A DNA stretch of 64,000 bases, taken from NCBI GenBank assembly GCA_944389215.1, contig CALXLN010000006.1:1-64000 (forward strand). Reading direction: 5' to 3'. The stretch is from an uncultured Opitutales bacterium (GTDB taxonomy: Bacteria; Verrucomicrobiota; Verrucomicrobiia; Opitutales; Intestinicryptomonadaceae). The notes beneath the pieces were generated by a model. The model had not been told where the DNA came from. It searched no databases and was given only the letters and a program-made list of their open reading frames with translations. Positions 1-6,923 of the stretch are shown in pieces. How positions within the stretch are numbered: the stretch's first letter is position 1; each line of letters begins with the position of its first letter. A program made the position numbers and the translations under genes.

Positions 1-243
1 CCCAGCGACTTGGACAAATGCGCAAAGATCCAAACAAAAATACTCCGCGTCGCCGCCGAACATCTAAAACCCGGCGGAAGGCTGGTGTATTCCACTTGCT
101 CCATAGAGCCGTGCGAAAATATTGAAATAGTGGAAAAATTTCTAAATACCCATTCCAGTTTCCGGCTTGTCGGATGCAAAAAAATATTTCCGTCCGAACA
201 GTCGGACGGCGCATCCGCGTTTCTTTTGAAAAAAAACGCTTAA
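1..243 (+). CDS. rsmB: 16S rRNA (cytosine-C5)-methyltransferase, RsmB/NOL1-NOP2-Sun type, C-terminal fragment
   Basis: The frame is open from the first base, so the gene starts left of the window; only about 80 C-terminal residues are present. They carry the family signature around residues 30-38 of the fragment, GGRLVYSTCS, whose cysteine is one of the two cysteines used by m5C RNA methyltransferases, followed by the usual 'EPCENIEIVEKFL' helix and a closing strand. In the family this enzyme methylates C967 of 16S rRNA using S-adenosylmethionine. A strong hairpin terminator follows 55 bases after the stop. Assignment to RsmB rather than another Nol1/Nop2/Sun paralogue (for example RsmF) is likely but not certain, because the N-terminal half is missing. 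Confidence 0.7.
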   Translation, partial: PSDLDKCAKIQTKILRVAAEHLKPGGRLVYSTCSIEPCENIEIVEKFLNTHSSFRLVGCKKIFPSEQSDGASAFLLKKNA

Positions 244-295
244 CAAATTGCGCGCAAAACCGATAGAAAAAATATTCTGCAACGATTATACCAAA

Positions 296-330
296 AGCGC
301 GCCGACCCGCAAAGGTTGGCGCGCTTTTTT
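296..330. terminator. Strong hairpin terminator, probably bidirectional
   Basis: An 11-bp stem (GCGCGCCGACC pairing with GGTTGGCGCGC, one G-T pair) has a six-base loop. It is preceded by AAAA and followed by TTTTTT. It sits between the converging ends of the rRNA methyltransferase gene (plus) and the Bax-inhibitor-like gene (minus), so it can stop transcription from both. Confidence 0.85.
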
Positions 331-383
331 CAAATATTCTCCGTTAGAAAAAACCTCCGCCGGAAAATTATTTGCAAGGCAAA

Positions 384-1088
384 TTACCTTCTGTTTGCTA
401 AAAGTATTTGCAATATGTACCAGAACATTAGCGCAATCGCCGAAAACAGACCGAGAGCAGCCGCCACATACTGGGAATTGCCGTATTGGTGTATTACGGC
501 GCTTGTTTGATATAAAACGGCAAAGCCGGCAAACACAAGCATAGCCACGGAGAACCAAAATCCCAGCTGAAAACCGAATAAAATCGCACACACGATAACC
601 CCAAGGGCAAGGAATCCAGCCATCGTCAGAAAAGCGCCCATATACGAGAAATTTTTTCCCGACCAAAATGCGTAGGCGGTAATTCCGCCGGCTAGCGCGG
701 CCGTCATAATGCCTGCCTGCGGAATCGCATCCGGAGCGTAAGCGTCGGCAAGCAGCAAGAGCGGAAGAAATATTACGGCTTCAGCGAATACATATAGATA
801 CAGCCCGGCGTACTGTTTTGCCCGAGTTGCCCCGTTCACCGACCATGCGCTCGCAAGCCAAGACACTCCCATAAACGCAATCAGCACAATCAGCCAGTTG
901 CCTCCGCTCACCATGCTTGCGGCAAGTTTCACCGCGGGCTGCCACGACATTAAAGCGGCTTCAAGGCAGATAAAAACGCCGAAAGCCACAGCAAGGTTTA
1001 AATAAGTCTTTTTGATAAACTCTCCGCGTTCCGACGCCGCAATTCTGGAATCGGAAACAACATCCCCATACCGGTTTTGATAATCCAT
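384..1088 (-). CDS. Bax inhibitor-1/YccA family membrane protein
   Basis: A protein of about 234 residues with seven hydrophobic segments, beginning with the family-typical cytoplasmic lead 'YGDVVSDSRIAASERGEFIKKTYLNLAVAF'. The length is normal for the BI-1/YccA (UPF0005) family, inner-membrane proteins implicated in ion/pH homeostasis and, in E. coli YccA, in restraining FtsH. I prefer the ATG at 1088 over the upstream one at 1118: it is preceded by a purine-rich AAGAGAA stretch and gives the usual short N-terminus, whereas the other adds ten lysine-rich residues with no ribosome-binding site. It is divergent from the RNase PH gene with a shared upstream region. Specific function is unknown. 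Confidence 0.85.
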   Translation of the reverse strand: MDYQNRYGDVVSDSRIAASERGEFIKKTYLNLAVAFGVFICLEAALMSWQPAVKLAASMVSGGNWLIVLIAFMGVSWLASAWSVNGATRAKQYAGLYLYVFAEAVIFLPLLLLADAYAPDAIPQAGIMTAALAGGITAYAFWSGKNFSYMGAFLTMAGFLALGVIVCAILFGFQLGFWFSVAMLVFAGFAVLYQTSAVIHQYGNSQYVAAALGLFSAIALMFWYILQILLANRR

Positions 1089-1219
1089 AAGTTTCTCTTT
1101 CTTAATTTTAATAGACATTAAAAAGTCTGGAATGTTCTATGGCAATAACATTGTATCGTCAAATTTTCTTGAGTCAAAAATTTCACGGACTAATGTCAAT
1201 CATAATGGAAAATCTGGAA

Positions 1220-1975
1220 ATGGAAAATCAAAAACGTTTCGACGGCAGGGCTTTCGACGAGCTTCGCCCGATAAAATTTGAACCCGGAATCGCCCCCAAC
1301 GCCACGGGCTCGGTCTTGGTAAGCTTCGGCAACACAAAAGTGATATGCGCTTGCACTGCCGAAAAAAAAGTCCCGTCCTGGATGGCGTCGCAAGCGCCGG
1401 GCAAGGGATGGATTAGCGCCGAATACGCAATGCTGCCCTATTCCACGCTTACTCGCAAACAGCGCGCAAGCAGCGCAAACAAAGTAGACGGGCGTTCAGT
1501 GGAAATCCAGCGGCTAATAGGGCGTTCGCTTCGGGCCGTCGCAAGCTTGGAAAAAATCGACGGAATTACGCTTTGGATAGATTGCGACGTTCTGCAGGCA
1601 GACGGAGGAACGCGGACGGCGTCGATAAGCGGCGCGTACGTTGCGGCAAAAATTGCAATCGGGAAGTTGATGGCCTCCGGCGACATAACCGAAGACCCGT
1701 TCAACGACTCTGTCGCTGCGATAAGCGTCGGAATGTTAGACGGCAACTGCATACTCGATTTGCCGTACGCCGAGGATAAAGACGCCGAAGTCGACGCAAA
1801 CATCGTAATGACAGGCGGCGGCAAGTTTGTTGAAATCCAATCCACAGGAGAAGAAGCCACGTTTGACGACGCCAACTTGGCGCGCCTGTTGGAGCTCGCA
1901 AAAAAGGGAATTTCACAAATATCCGAGCTTCAGAAACTCGCAATAGAGTCTGCAAGCGTGAAACAAACCGTTTAA
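1220..1975 (+). CDS. rph: Ribonuclease PH
   Basis: A phosphate-dependent 3'-5' exoribonuclease that trims tRNA 3' ends. The protein shows the complete family pattern: 'RFDGRAFDELRPI' at the start, 'GSVLVSFGNTKVICACT', 'GWISAEYAMLPYSTLTR', 'EIQRLIGRSLRAV', 'WIDCDVLQADGGTRTASISGAYVA' (substrate/phosphate site) and 'FVEIQSTGEEATF'. Upstream in-frame ATGs at 1139, 1196 and 1205 are possible. The one at 1220 leaves only five residues before the conserved RFDGR motif, as in most homologues, so it is chosen, but no clear Shine-Dalgarno decides this. Length from 1220 is 251 residues, close to the usual 240-255. The next gene follows after 23 bases and is probably co-transcribed. Confidence 0.93.
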   Translation: MENQKRFDGRAFDELRPIKFEPGIAPNATGSVLVSFGNTKVICACTAEKKVPSWMASQAPGKGWISAEYAMLPYSTLTRKQRASSANKVDGRSVEIQRLIGRSLRAVASLEKIDGITLWIDCDVLQADGGTRTASISGAYVAAKIAIGKLMASGDITEDPFNDSVAAISVGMLDGNCILDLPYAEDKDAEVDANIVMTGGGKFVEIQSTGEEATFDDANLARLLELAKKGISQISELQKLAIESASVKQTV

Positions 1976-1998
1976 AAACGCGTTAACTGCAAGTAAAT

Positions 1999-2322
1999 AT
2001 GGACGAAATTCAAAAAGCCACATCCGCATTCCGCAAGCCCTATTCCTGCGCACAAACAATCTACGCAGCTTTCAGCGGTTCAGACGACTCAAAACTTGCC
2101 TACTATAAGGAAAATAGCGGCGGAAGAGCTCCGGAAAACATGTGCGGAGCCTTGTTTGCGGCAATGGAACTTGCGCCGGAATCGGCGCGGGCAGAAATTG
2201 CAGCTGCCTTTGCAGAACGGGCGGGCTCCACAAAATGCAGGGAAATTAAGGCAATCCACAAAACGCCCTGCGAAGAATGCGTCCTTGCCGCCGCTGAAAT
2301 CCTCAAGTCCAAGAGGGCTTAG
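1999..2322 (+). CDS. C_GCAxxG_C_C family protein (putative redox protein)
   Basis: A 107-residue cysteine-rich protein with the spacing of the C_GCAxxG_C_C family (PF09719): 'YSCAQTIYAAF' near residue 17, 'ENMCGALFAAMEL' near residue 49, then 'TKCREIK' and 'TPCEECV'. The conserved cysteines suggest metal or Fe-S binding, and members occur mainly in anaerobes, sometimes near redox enzymes. No signal peptide is visible, so it should be cytoplasmic. It starts 23 bases after rph. The biochemical role of the family is not settled. Confidence 0.8.
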   Translation: MDEIQKATSAFRKPYSCAQTIYAAFSGSDDSKLAYYKENSGGRAPENMCGALFAAMELAPESARAEIAAAFAERAGSTKCREIKAIHKTPCEECVLAAAEILKSKRA

Positions 2323-2403
2323 AATTCGGCGGGCGGTTCGCTTGTTTTGCATTTGCATCGCCTTTGCCTACAAACTTCCACAAACAGAAATCTGACAGAA
2401 ATT

Positions 2404-3621
2404 ATGAAGAAACCAATAATGAGCATTATAATGGCGGCAATATTTTCGACTGCAAATATTTTCGCAGCCGAATCGAACGCCAAAAAACTCTCCAATGATA
2501 CTTCTTTGCAATTCGGTTTCTGCCGGCCAAACTTAATGTGGGTGGGCGACCAAAACAAAGCCTTGAAACTTCTGGACGGAATAAAGGCCTCGGGAGCAAA
2601 ATGCGTGCAGCTTACCATGCGCGAAAACGCGGAACCCACATTCCGCCATATTGAATATGCAAATTCAATCGGGCTGCCCGTAAATATGCTAATTATGCCG
2701 ATGGAAGATTTTATGCGCAATGGCTCAAAACCCCGCCCCAAGACAAAACATTTCTGGAGCGTTTACGGGTTGTCGCAATTAGACGCGAAAAAGTTTGAGA
2801 AGAAGCTGGATAAGTTGCTGGATACAATTGCCAAACGCCGGCTGAACATACTTTCGATAGAGCTTTTCAACGAAATTAACTGGGTAGATTTCAACGGCGA
2901 CCTCCAACCGGTGGAAGGCGGCGCAATTATAGACGAAAGCAACTACAAAAACTTTCCGTTTATGAAGAATTACATTGCCGGAATGGAAAAATACACGCAG
3001 TTGGTTTCCATCCTGCGCAAAAAGATAGACGACAAATACTCAAACGGCAAAACCGGCCTGCCCAAACCCCTGATTGTATGCGGATCTCCTGTTCTTGGCG
3101 GAGACTCAAACTGGCTGAACAAGGTTGGAGGCTCTGTCATAGACCTAAATTTCCACTATAAAATTCTCGCAGGCAAGTTTGAGGGCGCGACAAAAGCCGA
3201 AAACGTATTCGACAAAGTCGATGCCGTCGCCGCGCATATTTATCCAGGCGCGGAAAATATAGACAACAATCCGGAGACTTGCGCAGCCACAGCCGAAAAG
3301 ACCGTTCGCGCGTACATAGACCCCGTTTTCGAATTTGCTCCGCGCGACATATTGGTCTTTATCACAGAGTTCTCATTTTCTAGCTGGCTGTTCCGCAATG
3401 AACCAGATCCCCAAGCCGCTCGCGCCTTGACAACAAAAAATTTCCTGATGCAGTTTTCAAAAACAACGCTCAAAGACGTAAACTGGGGCTGCATATTCCA
3501 CTATTGCTACGACGACGACGACAATTGGGGAGCAATATCAAAAGACGGGAAAATCCGCCAGCCGATGCTAGACATCTTCAAGGAATCGTATCCTAAAAAT
3601 TTTGCAAAACAGCCCCAATAA
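2404..3621 (+). CDS. Secreted TIM-barrel glycosidase, clan GH-A type
   Basis: A 405-residue protein (from the ATG at 2404) with a signal peptide, 'MKKPIMSIIMAAIFSTANIFA', cleaved near residue 21. The clan GH-A catalytic pair is recognisable: 'IELFNEINW', with N156-E157 as candidate acid/base, and 'ILVFITEFSFSS', with E322 as candidate nucleophile. 'AHIYPG' also resembles a barrel-strand end. The upstream in-frame start at 2347 would put 19 residues before the signal peptide and is rejected. I cannot name the GH family with confidence (GH5/GH39-like folds are possible). It probably acts on plant or microbial glycans outside the cytoplasm. It follows rph and the C_GCAxxG protein on the same strand after 81 bases. 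Confidence 0.7.
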   Translation: MKKPIMSIIMAAIFSTANIFAAESNAKKLSNDTSLQFGFCRPNLMWVGDQNKALKLLDGIKASGAKCVQLTMRENAEPTFRHIEYANSIGLPVNMLIMPMEDFMRNGSKPRPKTKHFWSVYGLSQLDAKKFEKKLDKLLDTIAKRRLNILSIELFNEINWVDFNGDLQPVEGGAIIDESNYKNFPFMKNYIAGMEKYTQLVSILRKKIDDKYSNGKTGLPKPLIVCGSPVLGGDSNWLNKVGGSVIDLNFHYKILAGKFEGATKAENVFDKVDAVAAHIYPGAENIDNNPETCAATAEKTVRAYIDPVFEFAPRDILVFITEFSFSSWLFRNEPDPQAARALTTKNFLMQFSKTTLKDVNWGCIFHYCYDDDDNWGAISKDGKIRQPMLDIFKESYPKNFAKQPQ

Positions 3622-4091
3622 CCCAAAGCCACACAAATCCACGCCATTTAACAGCCGGACTCACGCCGTTTACATAAACTCCGTTTGTCTGCTAAGGGAA
3701 AAATTCGGGCACACTTACGCCGTTTACATAAAGACCCTATTTGCCTGCGCAGAAAGAAATTTATTTACACAGAACTTCTCGCCCTTGGATATCTTACGAT
3801 TGCGCAGGCGCTGCCGGCAGAATTTTTTTTTAATCCGCAATAATGAAAAAAAACGTCCAAGCAAAAATAGGCGGCATAAACTTTGCGATTTACAGTCCGC
3901 AAGAATAACAAAGCTAGCCAAGCAAAAAATCCCTTCCCCCCACGCTTCAGTTTAAACAAGAAATTTTACCGCCGCAAAATCTTGCGTTTTTTAAGTTTTC
4001 CCAAAATCAATAAAAGATTCCCACTCTGATTTGCAAGGCTAGGCAAGATGCCGACTTATCTGGTTTTTCCTGCCGCGCAAATTCATAGCAT
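3622..4091. other. Gene-free stretch with an imperfect direct repeat
   Basis: No convincing gene. Open frames here have no family signature and no ribosome-binding site. A 16-base unit, ACGCCGTTTACATAAA, occurs identically at 3663-3678 and 3717-3732 (54-base period), followed in each copy by a degenerate continuation (ctccgtttgtctgc and gaccctatttgcctgc). The rest is a mixture of A/T runs and GC-rich patches. Confidence 0.6.
3663..3732 (+). repeat. Two copies of a 16-bp direct repeat, 54-bp period
   Basis: Copies of ACGCCGTTTACATAAA at 3663-3678 and 3717-3732 are identical, with a weakly conserved downstream extension of about 15 bases. Their origin is unknown; they could be a remnant of a small repeat family or binding sites. 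Confidence 0.75.
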
Positions 4092-4124
4092 AAAAAAAAG
4101 GAGGGCGTTGAAACCCTCCTTTTT
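4092..4124 (-). terminator. Intrinsic terminator of the sugar isomerase gene
   Basis: On the minus strand a 6-bp GC stem (GGAGGG / CCCTCC) with an eight-base loop is flanked by A- and T-runs and ends in seven or more T. It lies 16 bases after the stop of the minus-strand gene at 4141. The flanking runs make it potentially active on the plus strand also. Confidence 0.85.
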
Positions 4125-4140
4125 AATACAAATCCGCAAA

Positions 4141-5031
4141 TTACTTATTGTAGGACTCTTTCACAAAAGGAGCTTTTTGCAGGTAATCCAAGCTCTTTTT
4201 TACGCTCACTTCCGGCGGGAAGTCGTAGCGTTCAACCTCAACGACCAAGTGTTTCGCGCCGGAGGGAGCTATATTTTTAAATATCGCGTCAAAACCTACC
4301 ATTCCGCTTTCGCCGAGTTCCTTGTGGTCTTTGATATGAAGCATTTGGAAACGGTTCGGGTATTTTTTGAAGTATTCGACAGGGCTGTTTTGACCTCTCA
4401 CGACCCAATATACGTCCATTTCAAAGAATACCAAATCAGGATCGGTATTTTTTATGAGATAGTCGTACATCATCTCTTTGCCTTCGATTTTCTGGAATTC
4501 AAAAGCGTGGTTGTGGTAGCCGAATTTCAGACCTGCATCCTTGCATTTTTTTCCGACAGCATTGTAATATTTGCAATAGGTGTCCAAATCCTCAACGGTC
4601 TTGGGCGTGGGCATCCATGGCATTACTATATACTCCATACCTGCCGCCTTGTGGGCTGCGATAGTTTCATCCCACCATTTGAGCGATTCGGAGAAGTCTT
4701 TTGTTTTCAATTCCTTGTCTGAAAGCGCCTTTGACGTGTGCGAAGACAAAACTTTCATTCCGTATTTTTCCACATCGGCTTTAAATTTTTCGGGAGTCTG
4801 CCCGTAAAATTTTCCATCGGAATATCCGGCGGCTTCAACAGCCGTATAGCCCATTTCGCCCACGACCTTCATGGCGGCTTCATAATCTTTTTTAAACATA
4901 TCGCGCAGCGAATAGAGCTGCAAAGCGATATCTTTTTTCACGCCTTCCGCCTGGCTCTGGGCAAACATGGGGTTTGCGATAAATGCGGCCAACGAAACCG
5001 CCGCCGCCACGAACATTGTCTTTAATTTCAT
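4141..5031 (-). CDS. Secreted sugar phosphate isomerase/epimerase-family TIM barrel (xylose isomerase-like)
   Basis: A 296-residue AP-endonuclease-2/xylose-isomerase-like barrel (PF01261) with an N-terminal signal peptide (residues 1-24, ending 'NPMFAQ'). Metal and substrate positions of the family are visible: 'QLYSLRD' (38-44), 'VEAAGY', 'GYHNHAFEF' (171-179), 'FFEMDVYWV' (203-211), 'MLHIKDH' and 'VVEVERYD' with E265. Family members isomerise, epimerise or dehydrate sugars. Exported versions are frequent in PVC bacteria and Bacteroidetes and include enzymes acting on 3-keto-sugars, but the substrate cannot be read from sequence. It is a single-gene unit with its own terminator; a TTGACT box on the minus strand near 5173-5178 may be part of its promoter. 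Confidence 0.85.
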   Translation of the reverse strand: MKLKTMFVAAAVSLAAFIANPMFAQSQAEGVKKDIALQLYSLRDMFKKDYEAAMKVVGEMGYTAVEAAGYSDGKFYGQTPEKFKADVEKYGMKVLSSHTSKALSDKELKTKDFSESLKWWDETIAAHKAAGMEYIVMPWMPTPKTVEDLDTYCKYYNAVGKKCKDAGLKFGYHNHAFEFQKIEGKEMMYDYLIKNTDPDLVFFEMDVYWVVRGQNSPVEYFKKYPNRFQMLHIKDHKELGESGMVGFDAIFKNIAPSGAKHLVVEVERYDFPPEVSVKKSLDYLQKAPFVKESYNK

Positions 5032-5338
5032 AGTTTTTACTGATAGAGTTTAGAGTTAAAAAAAGCGCGCGCCCTCCCGTAGCGCGGCATCTTTAGAGAA
5101 GCCGCGGCAATGGGGAAATCCGCCGCATAAATCGGTTTTGCCTTTTATTTAGGACACACTTTGGAAATTTTTAGTCAACCAAAAAATCCCCAAACACAAT
5201 ACAGTAAATTACCCCAGAAAAAGAGCCTTCCAATGCGGCATAATACGCTCATTTAAGTAGAAATTCGCTATTTACGCTGCTGTCCGCTTTTGCGGCTAAT
5301 TCCTACGGCGCAATCCGCATCCGCGCGCCCATACCCCG
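5032..5338. other. Intergenic region, probable promoter of the sugar isomerase
   Basis: No gene seen. The half nearest 5031 is the upstream region of the minus-strand sugar isomerase. The minus strand reads TTGACT around 5178-5173 with an AT-rich segment downstream, compatible with a sigma-70-type promoter but not convincing. The half nearest 5338 is the 3' region of the epimerase gene, without a clear terminator. Confidence 0.4.
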
Positions 5339-6244
5339 TCAAAGAGATTTTGCAATTTGCGCAAAAGCTTTTTCAAGCAACGGATACTCGAACGAAAAAG
5401 ACATTTCGCCAAGCCGGACAGGAACGGCTCTTGAGCTATCCAGCATTATATCCGCGCGTTCGCCGAAAACCGCGCGCAAAAGCCACTCCGGTATTCTGAA
5501 TCTGCATTTTCGCCCAAGCGCGCCTGCAAACAAATCGTAAAATACATCCGCTTTCACAGGCTCAGGGGAACACATATTGAAGGCTCCGTTTGCCGAGGAA
5601 TTATCCAACAGAAATAGAATTGCCCTTGCCATATCGTCTATATGAATCCAAGAGACATACTGTCCGCCGCCGCCAAGTTTCGCGCCTAATCCCGTTTTAA
5701 AAATAGGCGCGATTTTTGCCAACATCCCGCCGCTTCCGGCAAGGACTATTCCCGTGCGCAACACGCAAACGCGCGTATGCTCCGATTCCGCAGAGCGCGC
5801 AAGGTTTTCCCACTTGGCGCAAACGCCTTGAAGAAAACCGCCTTCTTGGGGAGCGGAACTTTCCGAAAGAATTTTATTTTTTTGCGGGCCGTACCATCCG
5901 ACTGCAGACCCTGAAATCAAAACTTTTGGAGGATTCGCCCCGCGGCGGATGAGTTCGGCGATTTTCTCCGTGGGATGCCATCGGCTATTCTCTATCAAAC
6001 TTTTTTGCAGCGGAGTCCAACGCTTGTCGCCGATATTTTCGCCGCAAAGATTTATCACGGCGTCGAATGCGTCAAGATTTTCCATATCGCCAAGACTAGA
6101 CACGCACTTGACAGCGTCGCCAAGCTTGTTTTTTGCGCGCGCCGCGTCCCGGGTAAGTACCGTTACGCTATCGCCGCGCTCGATTATGCGGCGCGACAGC
6201 TGCGAACCTATAAGGCCGGTGGCTCCGGTTATAAACACTTTCAT
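5339..6244 (-). CDS. TIGR01777-family NAD(P)-binding epimerase (YfcH/SDR39U1-like)
   Basis: An atypical short-chain dehydrogenase/epimerase of about 301 residues. It opens with the Rossmann motif 'MKVFITGATGLIGSQLSRRI' (GxxGxxG), then 'VINLCGENI' and 'RWTPLQKSLIENSR', the family hallmark, 'SGSAVGWYG' with the catalytic tyrosine, and 'GAFNMCSPEPV'. The C-terminal DUF1731-like part ends 'GEMSFSFEYPLLEKAFAQI'. The reaction of this family is unknown. An upstream in-frame ATG at 6271 exists, but the protein should begin just before the nucleotide-binding strand, hence 6244. It is divergent from tspO. Confidence 0.88.
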   Translation of the reverse strand: MKVFITGATGLIGSQLSRRIIERGDSVTVLTRDAARAKNKLGDAVKCVSSLGDMENLDAFDAVINLCGENIGDKRWTPLQKSLIENSRWHPTEKIAELIRRGANPPKVLISGSAVGWYGPQKNKILSESSAPQEGGFLQGVCAKWENLARSAESEHTRVCVLRTGIVLAGSGGMLAKIAPIFKTGLGAKLGGGGQYVSWIHIDDMARAILFLLDNSSANGAFNMCSPEPVKADVFYDLFAGALGRKCRFRIPEWLLRAVFGERADIMLDSSRAVPVRLGEMSFSFEYPLLEKAFAQIAKSL

Positions 6245-6397
6245 TTTTTTCAGGATTTTTACAGGCAACATTTGCCATCTGCCGCGCGCAAAAACGCATT
6301 GATTCTCAGCTCAACCTATTTGCGCGTCTGCGGCAAAAACTTTTGCCGTGCTGGCGGAACTATTTATTTTTCGGAAAATTCCTCCGAATCATAAAAT

Positions 6398-6865
6398 ATG
6401 AAAATATCAGCCTATGCGATATTATTTTCCGCAATCGGACTTGTAGTAGGATATTTTTCGTCATTGCTGCAAACCGAAGCCCTCGCGCAATGGTATCCGC
6501 TGCTTAACAAGCCCTCGGCAACGCCAGACGGCTGGGTTTTCGGAGTGGCATGGACTGCAATATACATACTTTCGGGAATCTCGATTGCCATCGTAGCGGC
6601 TTCCGACAGCCCGCGCAAAGGATTTTTCATACGCCTTTTTACAATAATTCTGGCAATGAATTTTCTGTGGAGCGCCTTATTTTTTCAAATGCGCAACCCA
6701 ACCGCCGCGCTGGTTGAAGTTGCAATGCTGGATGCCGCGCTTGTATTTTACACGGTTCACATATGGAAGACTGGCTTCAAAACAAGCGCAATTTTGTTTC
6801 TGCCGTATCCTATATGGTGCGCCTTTGCGACATATCTAAACGCATATATCGCAATCGCAAACTAG
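6398..6865 (+). CDS. tspO: TspO/MBR family tryptophan-rich sensory membrane protein
   Basis: A 155-residue protein with five transmembrane helices and the TspO/peripheral benzodiazepine receptor signatures 'WYPLLNKPSATPDGWVFGVAWTAIYILSGIS', 'NFLWSALFF' and the C-terminal 'PYPIWCAFATYLNAYI'. Homologues bind porphyrins and influence stress and tetrapyrrole handling; in bacteria they lie in the outer or cytoplasmic membrane. It is probably monocistronic, since a perfect 17-bp hairpin terminator follows. Confidence 0.92.
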   Translation: MKISAYAILFSAIGLVVGYFSSLLQTEALAQWYPLLNKPSATPDGWVFGVAWTAIYILSGISIAIVAASDSPRKGFFIRLFTIILAMNFLWSALFFQMRNPTAALVEVAMLDAALVFYTVHIWKTGFKTSAILFLPYPIWCAFATYLNAYIAIAN

Positions 6866-6882
6866 CGCTGCATTTAGGCAGC

Positions 6883-6920
6883 AAAACAAAGCGGCGGGCA
6901 AAAGCCCGCCGCTTTGTTTT
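6883..6920. terminator. Perfect 17-bp hairpin, bidirectional terminator
   Basis: The arms 6883-6899 and 6904-6920 are exact reverse complements with a four-base AAAA loop, starting AAAACAAAGC and ending GCTTTGTTTT. It sits between the converging tspO and FAD-GH16 genes, 3 bases after the latter's stop. Confidence 0.92.
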
Positions 6921-6923
6921 ATC

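Noticed and set aside
3602-3955. 117-codon plus-strand frame after the clan-A glycosidase
   Set aside because: It overlaps the gene's end, contains the direct repeat and poly-T/A tracts and has no recognisable protein features.
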